From contig NC_016023.1 in assembly GCF_000169195.2 (NCBI RefSeq), positions 2,604,001-2,668,000 of the forward strand: DNA of 64,000 bases, read 5' to 3'. Positions 30,355 through 39,686 of this stretch are shown here, one piece after another. Made by a program: the position numbers and the translations under genes. Every line of letters starts with the position of its first letter. The first letter of the stretch is position 1. Below the pieces are notes generated by a model. It saw nothing but the letters and a program-made list of their open reading frames with translations. It did not search any database and was not told where the DNA came from. The DNA comes from Heyndrickxia coagulans 36D1 (GTDB lineage: Bacteria; Bacillota; Bacilli; Bacillales; Bacillaceae_C).

Positions 30355-31407
30355 TTGAAGACCGTGATCGAAAAGCAGCTTTTTCCGTCCCCGAATCCGC
30401 ATGTGCGCATGTATCTTGTAACATACTGGTCGGACGGCCTGAAAGTGAAAGGGTTGCTGGCAGAGCCGGATGACGGGCGCGTTTATGACGGGTTTTTATA
30501 TTTACGCGGCGGCATCAAAAGCGTCGGGATGGTGCGGCCGGCGCGAATCGGCGAGTTTGCGTCGGAAGGGTTTATCGTTTTCGCGCCTTTTTACCGCGGC
30601 AACTGGGGCGGGGAAGGCGATGAAGACTTTGGCGGAGACGATATGCATGATGCGTATTTTGGTTTTGACGTATTAATGGAGCATGAGCGGGTGAGCGGGC
30701 GTGTCCACGTTTTCGGATTTTCCCGCGGCGGCATCATGGCACTCGGCACCGCGGAAGCACGGCCTGCCGCGTCTATTGTCACATGGGGTGGCGTTTCGGA
30801 TGTTGCGCTTTGTTATGCGGAACGGGTCGATTTAAGAAAAATGATGAAGCGCGTGATCGGGGGCACGCCGGAAAAATATCCGGAACGGTACCGGGTGCGG
30901 ACGCCACTGTACAAGCTCGGGCAAATCGGTTGCCCCGTTCTCGTCATCCATGGGGAGAAGGATCAAAATGTGTCCGTGGAACACGCCATACGTCTCGAAC
31001 ACGGTCTCAAACAGCTTGGAAAATCGGTTGAAACATGGTATTTTCCGGAACTTGGCCACCATTTCCCGCCGCCTGTAAACCGGCGGATTGTCCATGCTGC
31101 CAGCGTTTGGATGAAAAGGCATTCCGCACATGATACAATAGAAGCAACGACGGAGGTGAGCCGAATGGGAATGCCGATGGAACTCGATACGATGCTCGTG
31201 ACGAACGGAAAAGAAGAGCGTATTGAGCAAAACCTCTTTTTGCTAAAACAACCGGGATACTGCGTGTATCCGCTTGATACGCCGGTTGAAATCCGGAAAA
31301 AGAAGGAACACGGGCCGAGCGGAAGCGCTGTCATCCGCAAACTGGAATGGGAAAACAATACAACGATCGTTCACTATGAATTGGTTTCTTTGAACACGCC
31401 GAATTAA
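30355..31407 (+). CDS. ytmA: YtmA-like alpha/beta hydrolase fused in frame to YtmB-like DUF2584 domain
   Basis: The 350-aa frame starts at TTG 30355 with AAAGGTGAT upstream, overlapping the end of the preceding gene region. Residues 1 to about 260 form an S9/BAAT-type hydrolase with GFSRGG (nucleophile Ser near 124), VIHGEKDQN (Asp near 205) and ELGHHF (His near 234). The last 80 residues match the DUF2584 protein YtmB, which in B. subtilis is a separate gene. The junction has no stop. An internal ATG at 31165 has its own perfect GGAGGTGA, so two products are expected: a fusion and a free YtmB. A strong terminator follows. Confidence 0.85.
   Translation: MKTVIEKQLFPSPNPHVRMYLVTYWSDGLKVKGLLAEPDDGRVYDGFLYLRGGIKSVGMVRPARIGEFASEGFIVFAPFYRGNWGGEGDEDFGGDDMHDAYFGFDVLMEHERVSGRVHVFGFSRGGIMALGTAEARPAASIVTWGGVSDVALCYAERVDLRKMMKRVIGGTPEKYPERYRVRTPLYKLGQIGCPVLVIHGEKDQNVSVEHAIRLEHGLKQLGKSVETWYFPELGHHFPPPVNRRIVHAASVWMKRHSAHDTIEATTEVSRMGMPMELDTMLVTNGKEERIEQNLFLLKQPGYCVYPLDTPVEIRKKKEHGPSGSAVIRKLEWENNTTIVHYELVSLNTPN
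31165..31407 (+). CDS. ytmB: YtmB-like DUF2584 protein, internal start within the ytmA frame
   Basis: ATG 31165 is preceded by GGAGGTGA with a 5-base spacer, the best possible ribosome site, and opens an 80-aa product equal in length to B. subtilis YtmB as I recall it. It begins MGMPMELDTMLVTNGKEE and is in the same frame as the upstream hydrolase. Function unknown; the fold is predicted small beta-rich. Confidence 0.75.
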   Translation: MGMPMELDTMLVTNGKEERIEQNLFLLKQPGYCVYPLDTPVEIRKKKEHGPSGSAVIRKLEWENNTTIVHYELVSLNTPN

Positions 31408-31442
31408 ACAGGCGCCGCACCATGGTCCGCGGCGCCTGTTTA
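31407..31442 (+). terminator. terminator after ytmA/ytmB
   Basis: The arms AACAGGCGCCGC and GCGGCGCCTGTT flank a 10-base loop, directly after the stop, followed by TAGTTT. Confidence 0.88.
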
Positions 31443-31444
31443 GT

Positions 31445-31888
31445 TTATCAGGACGGGCGGAAGGGAATTTTACAAGTGTAATGCCTGGCTGGTCTTGCGG
31501 AGAACGCCGGAATTCGGCCAAAGGGCAATGCCTTGTGAACGGAACTGAACCAGCTTGCGGGTAGCGCGGAGAAAGAACGGATCCGGCGGGAGTGGTGCCG
31601 GAGTATTGGTGAATGGAACTGCTAAAATTTTTCAACTGGGCCTAGACCGGTGTGGACAGGAATATTGGCGAACGCAACACGTCTTGCAAGTGTGCCGCCA
31701 GCCTGGTTCTTCGGGATGAAATGGGCAGGATTGAAAATACTAATCGGAAGAGAGGCCGGCTTCTAAAACTGGAAAAGAGAACTGGTCGCAGCGATTTAAA
31801 AAGGCTGGCAGCTACTCCCGCCAGAATCGAATACTTGAGGTAAAGGGCCGGCCTTCCGCATTTGCTTGAAAAAGGAGGAGAAGTCCAA
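31445..31888. other. intergenic region, no gene supported
   Basis: Short open frames exist but lack ribosome sites and domains. Loose repeats such as ATTGGTGAATGGAACTG (about 31602) and ATTGGCGAACGCAAC (about 31663) suggest a decayed repeat array. Confidence 0.4.
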
Positions 31889-31890
31889 AG

Positions 31891-32280
31891 ATGGAAACGG
31901 ACTACAAAAAAGCTTGCGGCGCATATGCCGTCATTTTTGATGCGAAAAAAGAAAAAGTCGGGGTGGTGCCATCGGGCAGCGGCTACAGGCTGCCGGGTGG
32001 GGAAATCAGCCGCGGGGAGTCTGAACTTGCCTGCCTGATGCGGACAGTCGGCGCGGAACTTGAAATCGCGGGCTTTTTAGGCAAAGCGGCACAGGAAACG
32101 GGCGCGCGGTCCATGGATGAAGGCCTGTTTTATTTAGGAAAATGGGAACAGCCCCGCAAAGGAAGCCATAACTTGGAATGGCTCAACCTTCACGAGGCTG
32201 TGGAAAAAATGGCCGGTGCCCACCATCAATGGGCAGTGCAGGAAGGAATCAGCGCCGTCCAGACAAGTACCTGGTTTTAA
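31891..32280 (+). CDS. degenerate Nudix-domain protein
   Basis: This 129-aa protein follows AAAGGAGGAGAAG. The fold-specific segment YRLPGGEISRGESE is present at about residues 31-44, but the downstream half of the Nudix box, normally REUxEExG, reads RTVGAELE, so the metal-binding glutamate pair is altered. It keeps the later LEWLNLHEA and hydrophobic strands. It is therefore probably a non-catalytic or altered-substrate member, comparable to Bacillus Nudix paralogues near pckA. I do not assign a gene name. Confidence 0.65.
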   Translation: METDYKKACGAYAVIFDAKKEKVGVVPSGSGYRLPGGEISRGESELACLMRTVGAELEIAGFLGKAAQETGARSMDEGLFYLGKWEQPRKGSHNLEWLNLHEAVEKMAGAHHQWAVQEGISAVQTSTWF

Positions 32281-32284
32281 CTAG

Positions 32285-32445
32285 GTTTCCGCTTTTGCTT
32301 AAATGAGCAGACCCTTGGTACTCGCCGTAACCTTTCGGGTTGCTGCAGCGTTTCCGCTTTTGCAGAAATGAGCAGACCACAATTTAATTGGAGTCTCATT
32401 TTAATTTAAAATGCGGTTTCTCGCTTATGCTTATATAAGCGGGCC
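32285..32445. repeat. three-unit ~65-bp repeat including the pckA 3' end
   Basis: GTTTCCGCTTTTGCTTAAAT (32285), a second copy at 32350, and GTTTCTCGCTTATGCTTATA (32416) are spaced 65 and 66 bp apart. The third copy contains the last codons and TAA of pckA and forms the best hairpin (CGCTTAT / ATAAGCG). Confidence 0.75.
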
Positions 32446-34020
32446 GCCGAGTTTTTCAATGTCATCCGGCACCGAAAATTGCCGGAAATTTTCTTTGAAC
32501 CGGGCTGCTAGTTCGAACGCTTTTTCACGGTAAGCCTGCTTGTCCGTCCATGTATCTGCCGGATAAAGGACGTCATCTGACACCCCTTCAATATGAACCG
32601 GGATGTGTAGCCCGAAAATATCATCCTGCCGTGTTTCGGTATCTTTCAGTTTGCCGTTTATCGCAGCCCGGACCATGGCGCGCGTATCGCTTAATTTCAT
32701 GCGGGAACCGGTTCCGTACGGGCCGCCTGTCCAGCCGGTATTGACAAGAAATACCTGGACGTTGTGCCTGTCAACTTTCTCGCCGAGCATTTCCGCATAA
32801 ACGGCGGGCTCAAGCGGCAAAAACGGCGCGCCGAAGCAAGTGGAGAACACGGCTTCCGGGCGCGTGACGCCGCGTTCGGTACCGGCCAGTTTAGAAGTGT
32901 AACCGCTTAAGAAATGGTACATGGCCTGCTCTTTTGTCAGCCTGCTGATCGGCGGCAGGACACCGGACGCATCGGCCGTTAGGAATATAATGGTTGACGG
33001 ATGGCCGGCCATGCCGGAGCGGGCAATATTGCCGATGTTTTCAATCGGGTAAGCAGCCCTTGTATTTTCCGTCAGTGCATTGTTGTCATATTGCGGTTTG
33101 CGGGACACCGGATCTACGACCACATTTTCAAGTACGGTCCCAAAACGGATCGCCTGGTAAATTTGTGGTTCTTTTTCTTCCGTAAGCCCGATGCACTTTG
33201 CATAGCATCCGCCTTCAATATTGAAGACACCGCTGTCGGACCAGCCGTGCTCATCGTCCCCTATAAGTGCGCGCTCCGGATCGGCGGAAAGCGTCGTTTT
33301 CCCGGTCCCGGACAAGCCGAAAAACAGGGCCGTATCGCCGTTTTTCCCAGTATTGGCGGAGCAGTGCATGGGAAGGATGCCTTTTTGCGGCAGCAAGTAA
33401 TTCATGATGGAAAAAATGCTTTTTTTCATTTCGCCTGCATATTCCGTCCCGCCGATCAAAATTATCCGGCGTTCAAGTGAAATCATGATGAACGCTTCGG
33501 AATGCGTGCCGTCAAGCGCCGGGTCTGCCTTAAACAGCGGCGCGGAAAGAATCGTAAATTGCGCATCGTGTTGATAGAGCTCCTCCGCATCCGGCCGGAT
33601 AAACAATTGATGCGCGAATAAATTATGCCAGGCGAACTCATTCACGGTCTGGATCGGAAGGCGGCTTTTTGGATCGGCACCCGCAAAACCTTTAAACACA
33701 AAAATTTCGTCTTTCCCTTTTAAATGCCGGACCATTTTTTCATAAAGCCTGTTGAACACGCCGGGAGAAACCGGCTGGTTGATTTTGCCCCAGTCGACAC
33801 GGTCTTTTGATTCGGAGTCGACGACAATAAATTTATCTTTCGGTGACCTTCCTGTATATTTTCCTGTTGCAGCAGAAATGGCCCCTTCCGTTGTCAGTAC
33901 AGCTTCTTTCCGTTCGATAATTTTTTCCATTAATTGTGGCACGGAAAGCTGCATGCGTACGTTTTCCCCCGACAACAAAAACTTTAAATCGTCAGAAGCG
34001 CCAATCAGATCCATTTTCAT
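32431..34020 (-). CDS. pckA: phosphoenolpyruvate carboxykinase (ATP)
   Basis: This 529-aa enzyme makes PEP from oxaloacetate with ATP, the entry to gluconeogenesis. The kinase-1a P-loop [11 protein letters not shown] lies near residue 235, kinase-2 [10 protein letters not shown] near 255, and the PEPCK signature region [17 protein letters not shown] near 210; the substrate motif [10 protein letters not shown] is near 57. AAAGGGG precedes the ATG by 6 bases. It is divergent from metK, as in B. subtilis, with the SAM riboswitch between them. Its 3' end merges with a short repeat array. Confidence 0.96.
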   Translation of the reverse strand: MKMDLIGASDDLKFLLSGENVRMQLSVPQLMEKIIERKEAVLTTEGAISAATGKYTGRSPKDKFIVVDSESKDRVDWGKINQPVSPGVFNRLYEKMVRHLKGKDEIFVFKGFAGADPKSRLPIQTVNEFAWHNLFAHQLFIRPDAEELYQHDAQFTILSAPLFKADPALDGTHSEAFIMISLERRIILIGGTEYAGEMKKSIFSIMNYLLPQKGILPMHCSANTGKNGDTALFFGLSGTGKTTLSADPERALIGDDEHGWSDSGVFNIEGGCYAKCIGLTEEKEPQIYQAIRFGTVLENVVVDPVSRKPQYDNNALTENTRAAYPIENIGNIARSGMAGHPSTIIFLTADASGVLPPISRLTKEQAMYHFLSGYTSKLAGTERGVTRPEAVFSTCFGAPFLPLEPAVYAEMLGEKVDRHNVQVFLVNTGWTGGPYGTGSRMKLSDTRAMVRAAINGKLKDTETRQDDIFGLHIPVHIEGVSDDVLYPADTWTDKQAYREKAFELAARFKENFRQFSVPDDIEKLGGPLI

Positions 34021-34144
34021 AAACCGCCCCTTTGAATAACTTATTTCACTTTAAACGATATCAGTATAACATATTCATCCGTTTATTACATACTTTTTTC
34101 CGGGAAAAATGCAGAGGACAAAGGGGAGAAGGGCGAAAAAATCA

Positions 34145-34173
34145 TTGACAGCGCCTGCTAAATTGCGTATGAT
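34145..34173 (+). promoter_or_regulatory. metK promoter
   Basis: TTGACA (34145-34150) and TATGAT (34168-34173) with a 17-bp spacer, ending 16 bp before the riboswitch. Confidence 0.85.
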
Positions 34174-34189
34174 TTTACTTTGAACGGAT

Positions 34190-34341
34190 ACTCTTATCCC
34201 GAGCTGGTGGAGGGACGGGCCCGATGAAACCCAGCAACCCGCCTCTGGAACAGGCAATGCGCTCGCAACGCAGCTGCCGCTTGACTTCCAGGCAAAGGTG
34301 CTAACCTGCAGCAAGGATTGTTTCCTTGAACGATAAGAGTG
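34190..34341 (+). ncRNA. SAM-I riboswitch (S box)
   Basis: The P1 helix pairs CTCTTATCC with CGATAAGAG. Inside are the conserved GAGCTGGTGGAGGGAC, GATGAAACCCAGCAACC, GGTGCTAACC and AGCAAGG elements. It is a class of transcription attenuator that ends transcription when SAM is abundant; the terminator hairpin follows. Confidence 0.96.
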
Positions 34342-34363
34342 AAAGGCGCGATTGATTGAAGTC

Positions 34364-34402
34364 AAAACCTTTCCACTCATGATGAATGGGGAAGGTTTTT
34401 AT
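34364..34402 (+). terminator. SAM riboswitch terminator
   Basis: The arms AAAACCTTTCC and GGGGAAGGTTTTT precede a T run, between the aptamer and metK. Confidence 0.9.
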
Positions 34403-34484
34403 TTTTGGCTTTGTACATGAAATGAATCGAGTTTAGGGTATGAGTACCGTTTCCAATATGTAACCATATAAGGAGGAAAAGCGG

Positions 34485-35696
34485 ATGTTAAAAGGACGGC
34501 ATTTGTTCACATCGGAATCGGTGACGGAAGGCCATCCGGACAAAATTTGCGACCAGATTTCCGATGCCATTTTGGATGCCATTTTAGAAAAAGACCCGAA
34601 TGCCCGCGTTGCCTGTGAAACTTCCGTCACAACAGGGCTCGTGCTCGTCACGGGGGAAATTTCCACCAATACATATGTGGATATTCCGAAAGTGGTGCGC
34701 AAGACCATTAAAGAGATCGGCTATACGCGCGCGAAATACGGGTTTGATGCGGAAACCTGCGCGGTGCTGACATCGATTGACGAACAGTCCGAAGATATTG
34801 CGCGCGGCGTTAACCAGGCTTTGGAAGCCCGCGAAGGCGGGATGAGCGACGAAGAGATTGAGGCAATCGGAGCCGGCGACCAGGGCCTGATGTTCGGGTT
34901 TGCCTGCAATGAGACAGAAGAGCTGATGCCGCTTCCCATTTCGCTTGCCCACAAGCTTGCCCGCCGTCTTGCTGAACTCCGCAAACAAGAAGTGATCCCG
35001 TATTTGCGCCCGGATGCAAAGACACAGGTGACAGTTGAATATGACGAGAACAACCAGCCTGCCCGGATTGATACGATTGTCATTTCAACGCAGCATGATC
35101 CTGACACAAGCGCCGGACAAATCCAGGAAGATATGAAAAAATACGTCATTGAACCGGTTGTGCCGGCACACTTGCTCGATGCGGATACAAAGTATTTGAT
35201 TAATCCGACCGGCCGCTTTGTCATCGGCGGCCCTCAAGGGGATGCGGGGCTGACCGGCCGCAAAATCATTGTCGACACGTACGGCGGCTATGCCCGGCAC
35301 GGCGGCGGCGCATTTTCCGGGAAAGACCCGACGAAAGTGGACCGTTCCGCTGCTTATGCCGCCCGCTATGTTGCGAAAAATATTGTTGCGGCAGGCCTTG
35401 CGGAAAAATGCGAGGTACAGCTTGCGTATGCGATCGGGGTGGCGAAGCCCGTTTCTATTTCCATCGATACGTTTGGGACCGGAAAAGTGCCGGAAAAAGT
35501 GCTGATCGAGGCGGTCGAAGCTCATTTTGACCTGCGCCCGGCCGGCATTATCAAAATGCTCGACTTGCGCCGTCCGATTTACAGGCAGATCGCTGCGTAC
35601 GGGCATTTCGGCCGCGATGATTTGGATGTGCCTTGGGAAAAAACGGACAAAGCCGGGGCGTTGAACGAATTCGCCCGCAATCATATCGGAAAATAA
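34485..35696 (+). CDS. metK: S-adenosylmethionine synthetase
   Basis: This 403-aa enzyme makes SAM from methionine and ATP. Signatures are [10 protein letters not shown] (about residues 119-128) and [19 protein letters not shown] (about 268-286), plus the N-terminal [30 protein letters not shown] precedes the ATG. It is under the SAM-I riboswitch, so its product represses its own synthesis. Confidence 0.98.
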   Translation: MLKGRHLFTSESVTEGHPDKICDQISDAILDAILEKDPNARVACETSVTTGLVLVTGEISTNTYVDIPKVVRKTIKEIGYTRAKYGFDAETCAVLTSIDEQSEDIARGVNQALEAREGGMSDEEIEAIGAGDQGLMFGFACNETEELMPLPISLAHKLARRLAELRKQEVIPYLRPDAKTQVTVEYDENNQPARIDTIVISTQHDPDTSAGQIQEDMKKYVIEPVVPAHLLDADTKYLINPTGRFVIGGPQGDAGLTGRKIIVDTYGGYARHGGGAFSGKDPTKVDRSAAYAARYVAKNIVAAGLAEKCEVQLAYAIGVAKPVSISIDTFGTGKVPEKVLIEAVEAHFDLRPAGIIKMLDLRRPIYRQIAAYGHFGRDDLDVPWEKTDKAGALNEFARNHIGK

Positions 35697-35700
35697 TAGG

Positions 35701-35737
35701 AAAAAGAGCGCGCCTGGTATACAGGCCGCTCTTTTTC
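35701..35737 (+). terminator. metK terminator
   Basis: The arms AAAAAGAGCG and CGCTCTTTTT enclose an inner GCCTG/CAGGC stem. Confidence 0.9.
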
Positions 35738-35926
35738 ATAAAACGGCGGGAATAAGGAATCCTGTTTGCCTCATTTTTAACAAAAACCCTGCAAACTGGC
35801 GGAAAACATGCTAAACTATATTACATGTGCAGAATTTGGCCGTCAAATTTTGGCGGAAATGCATTTGTTTTTTAAAGAAATAAATTTACAATAGAGTATA
35901 TCGAAATGAAGTAGGTGACTTTTTAC

Positions 35927-37825
35927 ATGTGCGGATTTATTGGCTGCGTCCATGACCATCCCGTTACATTATCAGACGAAGACAGGCAACAGTTTAAACA
36001 GATGAATCATATGATTGAGCACCGCGGCCCGGATGATGAAGGCTTTTATGAAGACGAGCATATCCAGTTCGGTTTCAGGCGCCTGAGCATTATCGATATC
36101 GAGGCGGGGCACCAGCCTTTAACATACGAAAACGAACGGTACTGGATTATTTTTAATGGCGAAATTTATAACTATGTTGAATTACGTGAAGAATTGATTA
36201 AAGAAGGGATGACATTCGAAACGAATTCGGATACGGAAGTCATTCTTGCCATGTACAGCCGTTACGGCGAAAAAGCAATCGGACGCCTGCGCGGGATGTT
36301 CGGGTTTGCGATCTGGGATAAGCAGGAACAAACGCTGTGCGGCGCGCGTGACCCGTTCGGTATTAAACCGTTCTTCTATTATGAAGACGGCGATAAAATG
36401 TATTTCGGTTCTGAAAAGAAAAGCATTTTGCTTGCCATGGAAAAACCAGAACTGAATTATGATGCTGTCCAATATTATTTAACCTACCAATTTGTGCCCG
36501 AACCTTTCACCATGACAAAAGGCATCCGGAAACTTGAACCGGGCCATTATTTTGTGAAAAAAATTGGCAAACCGATGGAAATCAAACGATATTGGAAAGC
36601 ATCCTTCCACCCGGTTCATAAAAGCGAGGACGAATTTATTCAAGAAGTGCGTGACGTAATGATTGATTCGGTGAAAGTCCATATGCGCAGCGATGTACCG
36701 GTTGGCGCATTCCTGTCGGGTGGGATCGATTCCTCGATTACGGCATCGATTGCAAAACAGTTCCATCCGGGCATTAAAACATTCTCCGTCGGCTTCGAAC
36801 GCGACGGCTACAGCGAAATTGATGTGGCCAAAGAAACGGCGGAAAAACTCGGGGTTGAAAATATCAGCTATGTGATCACGCCGGAAGAATACATGAAAGA
36901 ACTGCCAAAAATCATTTGGCATATGGACGATCCACTCGCAGATCCTGCCTGTGTGCCCCTTTATTTTGTGGCGCGTGAAGCAAGAAAGTACGTGACCGTT
37001 GTTCTGTCTGGCGAAGGCGCGGATGAATTGTTCGGCGGCTATAATATTTACCGTGAACCGCAGTCGCTTGAAGTTTTTGATAAAATTCCGGCTGCCGGAA
37101 AATCTATTTTGAAAGCTTTGGCGAAAGTGTTGCCGGAAGGGGTAAAAGGAAAAAGCTTTATCGAACGCGGCGTCACGCCAATGGAAGACCGTTATATTGG
37201 CAATGCGAAAATGTACACCGAAGAAGAAAAACGCGACTTGCTGTTGACTTATAACAACAGCCTTGACTACCGTGACATCACAAAGCCGCTGTACAATGAA
37301 ACAAAAGGCTATGATCCGGTTAACCGGATGCAATATATCGATATCCATACGTGGATGCGCGGCGATATTTTGCTGAAGGCGGACCGGATGACGATGGCCC
37401 ATTCACTTGAACTGCGTGTGCCGTTTTTGGATAAAGAAGTGTTCCGGGTCGCTTCGCAAATTCCGGCGAGCTTAAAAACGTCTCATAACACAACGAAGTA
37501 TGTTTTGCGTAAAGCGGCAGAAGGCATTGTGCCGGAACATGTGCTGAATCGGAAAAAACTCGGGTTCCCGGTCCCGATCCGCCACTGGCTGAAAGATGAA
37601 ATGCATGATTGGGCGGCAGAGATCATCAAAACGAGCCCGACCGATGACATCATCAACAAACAATATGTACTGAAGCTCTTGGAAGACCATTGTGCAGGCA
37701 AGCTCGATTACAGCCGGAAAATCTGGACCGTGCTCATTTTCATGCTCTGGCATGCCGTGTATATGGAAGACAAGTACGATTTCCAAAAAGGCGCACAAGG
37801 GCGGCTTGCCGGCGCTTCGCTGTAA
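35927..37825 (+). CDS. asnB: asparagine synthetase (glutamine-hydrolysing)
   Basis: This 632-aa enzyme makes asparagine from aspartate, ATP and glutamine. I start at ATG 35927 because removal of Met exposes the catalytic Cys2 (MCGFIGCV), with AGGTGA upstream; a GTG at 35915 would bury it. The N-terminal class II amidotransferase domain spans about 1-210 (IEHRGPDDEGFYED, FNGEIYN), and the synthetase domain has the PP-loop VGAFLSGGIDSSITAS near 250 and SGEGADELFGGY near 355. It lies downstream of metK, as in B. subtilis, but ytnA, which follows asnB there, is absent. Confidence 0.96.
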   Translation: MCGFIGCVHDHPVTLSDEDRQQFKQMNHMIEHRGPDDEGFYEDEHIQFGFRRLSIIDIEAGHQPLTYENERYWIIFNGEIYNYVELREELIKEGMTFETNSDTEVILAMYSRYGEKAIGRLRGMFGFAIWDKQEQTLCGARDPFGIKPFFYYEDGDKMYFGSEKKSILLAMEKPELNYDAVQYYLTYQFVPEPFTMTKGIRKLEPGHYFVKKIGKPMEIKRYWKASFHPVHKSEDEFIQEVRDVMIDSVKVHMRSDVPVGAFLSGGIDSSITASIAKQFHPGIKTFSVGFERDGYSEIDVAKETAEKLGVENISYVITPEEYMKELPKIIWHMDDPLADPACVPLYFVAREARKYVTVVLSGEGADELFGGYNIYREPQSLEVFDKIPAAGKSILKALAKVLPEGVKGKSFIERGVTPMEDRYIGNAKMYTEEEKRDLLLTYNNSLDYRDITKPLYNETKGYDPVNRMQYIDIHTWMRGDILLKADRMTMAHSLELRVPFLDKEVFRVASQIPASLKTSHNTTKYVLRKAAEGIVPEHVLNRKKLGFPVPIRHWLKDEMHDWAAEIIKTSPTDDIINKQYVLKLLEDHCAGKLDYSRKIWTVLIFMLWHAVYMEDKYDFQKGAQGRLAGASL

Positions 37826-37980
37826 TCTCCAAAAAATCGATTCACAATCGGGAAAATAACCGGGTAAAGTTGTCCGCAAAATGAGCGGACAGGAGGTTTT
37901 TCCGTCTTCAAAAGGGGATGGAATTGTGAAATGGTCCGGTGTTCGTTCAGCGTTTCACAGTAAGAAAGCTGGGACAAAAA

Positions 37981-38033
37981 AGGGGGGTCTGGCCCCGCTT
38001 CCGTGTAATCGGAAACGGGGGCAGGCCCCTTTA
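37981..38033 (+). terminator. candidate asnB terminator
   Basis: A long imperfect GC-rich hairpin (AGGGG with CCCCT outside, CCCCGCTTCCG with CGGAAACGGGG inside) sits 155 bp after asnB, followed by TTTAT. The rest of 37826-38195 shows only a small palindrome TGTCCGC/GCGGACA near 37871 and no gene. Confidence 0.55.
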
Positions 38034-38195
38034 TCGTATAACGCTTTTTTCGTATATGCCTGGTAAGCTTTGCATTTATCCCGGTTCGCAGCATGGCTTT
38101 TTTTGTTCATTTTTTCGCTTGTTTGCGGCTTAAAACAGTGCGGCTGCCGATGCTTTTAAAGAAGGCGTTATTTTTGTCCCCGCCGGTAACCTTTG

Positions 38196-38711
38196 TCAGC
38201 GCCCGACGGAATTTTTATAGTACTGTGCTTTTTCGGCATATTCGCGGACGATGCGGCGCATGTCCTGGATATCTTTTTCGGTAAGTTCACGGATCACTTT
38301 TGCCGGGCGGCCGAACGCAAGCGTATGCGGAGGAATCTTTTTCCCGGGCGTTACAAGGCTGCCGGCGCCAATAAAAGCGCCTTCCCCGATTTCGGCGCCG
38401 TCAAGAATAATTGAACCCATGCCGATCAAAGCTTTTGTCCGAACATGGCAGCTATGTAAAATTACCTGGTGGCCGACCGTCACTTCATCTTCCAGTATGA
38501 GCGGTGTTTGCGGGCTTTCGTGCAGGACGCAGTTATCCTGGACATTTACCTTTTGTCCGATTTTTACCGGTGCGACATCGCCGCGGATAACGGTTCCAAA
38601 CCAGATGCCGGATTCATCGCCGATTTCAACGTCCCCCGTAACGGTCACATTGTCAGCAATATAAGCAGTTGGCGCAATCAAAGGGGTTTTTCCATTGTAA
38701 GCATAAATCAT
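38196..38711 (-). CDS. ytoA: gamma-carbonic-anhydrase-like hexapeptide-repeat protein
   Basis: This 171-aa protein has left-handed beta-helix hexapeptide repeats across about residues 12-130. It carries the metal-ligand pattern of the YrdA/PaaY group: VQDNCVLHES (His near 63), GHQVILHSCHV (His near 80 and 85), and N-terminal GDVAPVKIG. It may bind zinc; carbonic anhydrase activity is not assured. CAGGAGG best fits the second of two close ATGs, giving 171 residues. Confidence 0.9.
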   Translation of the reverse strand: MIYAYNGKTPLIAPTAYIADNVTVTGDVEIGDESGIWFGTVIRGDVAPVKIGQKVNVQDNCVLHESPQTPLILEDEVTVGHQVILHSCHVRTKALIGMGSIILDGAEIGEGAFIGAGSLVTPGKKIPPHTLAFGRPAKVIRELTEKDIQDMRRIVREYAEKAQYYKNSVGR

Positions 38712-38869
38712 ATTCATACCCTCCTGTTTTGATCTTTTCTTTTATCTTAAAGAATTGGGAATAAATTGTGAATAAATCGGGTTAAAAATGGCATATGTTT
38801 TTCAGAACAGAAGGATTATGGGTAAAATAAAAGCAGGATGGTTTCGCAGGTTTTGAAGGAGGCAGGAAC

Positions 38870-39676
38870 ATGTGGAAATGGGAAGCAGATGAAAACCCAA
38901 AAGCAGTCATCGTCATAGTTCATGGCGCGATGGAACATCACCGCCGCTACAGCTGGCTAATTGAGATGTGGAGATCAAGCGGCTATCATGTCGTGATGGG
39001 CGATCTTCCCGGTCATGGGATGACATCAAGAGCAAAAAGGGGGCATATTGATTCCTTTGATGAATATACAACAGAGATAAAAGAGTGGGTGACGGCAGCC
39101 TATCAGTTCGACCTCCCGATTTTTCTCCTCGGTCACAGCATGGGCGGGCTGGCGGTCATCCGGCTGCTTGAGCAGGAACATCTGAAAATCGCGGGGGTTA
39201 TTCTTTCCTCGCCGTGCCTTGGGCTTGTCCAGTATCCTTCAAAGCTGCTCGGCCTGCTTTCGATCGGGTTAAACCGGATTGCCCCGGGCCTCCGCTTTAA
39301 CAGCCCGCTGACCGTGCAAATGGCAACGCGGAATAAGGATATTCAAATGCAGGCGGTCAACGATTCATTGATGCTGACAAAAGTATCTGTCCGCTGGTAC
39401 CGTGAGCTGCTCGCAGCGATGCGGCAGGCACAGATGGATACCGTACGGCTGCCGGACGTCCCGTTTCTTGTCATGCAGGCCGGGAATGACAAAATTGTGG
39501 ACAAGGGGGCTGTCGTAAATTGGTTTAACCAAACTTCCGTGTCCGAAAAATTATACAAAGAATGGCCGAAATGCTACCATGAAATTTTCAATGAACCGGA
39601 AAGGGAAGATGTTTTCCTTTATGCGAAAAATTTTGTGGAAAACCGGCTCCGCACGTTAGGCTATATATTAGAATGA
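38870..39676 (+). CDS. ytpA: lysophospholipase / monoacylglycerol-lipase-type hydrolase
   Basis: This 268-aa alpha/beta hydrolase of the Hydrolase_4 group shows VHGAMEHHRRYSWL (about 19-32), the nucleophile elbow GHSMGG (Ser near 88), MQAGNDKIVD (Asp near 206) and the late histidine in KCYHEIFNEP (about 239). B. subtilis YtpA is a phospholipase tied to the phospholipid antibiotic bacilysocin. It forms a tight pair with ytpB, 10 bp downstream, as in B. subtilis. Confidence 0.9.
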   Translation: MWKWEADENPKAVIVIVHGAMEHHRRYSWLIEMWRSSGYHVVMGDLPGHGMTSRAKRGHIDSFDEYTTEIKEWVTAAYQFDLPIFLLGHSMGGLAVIRLLEQEHLKIAGVILSSPCLGLVQYPSKLLGLLSIGLNRIAPGLRFNSPLTVQMATRNKDIQMQAVNDSLMLTKVSVRWYRELLAAMRQAQMDTVRLPDVPFLVMQAGNDKIVDKGAVVNWFNQTSVSEKLYKEWPKCYHEIFNEPEREDVFLYAKNFVENRLRTLGYILE

Positions 39677-39686
39677 GGTGACGCTT

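Noticed and set aside
31652-31843. 63-codon plus-strand frame
   Set aside because: No ribosome site, no family, sits in repeat-like sequence.
36479-37402. 307-codon minus-strand frame within asnB
   Set aside because: Antisense shadow of asnB caused by codon bias; no domain recognised.
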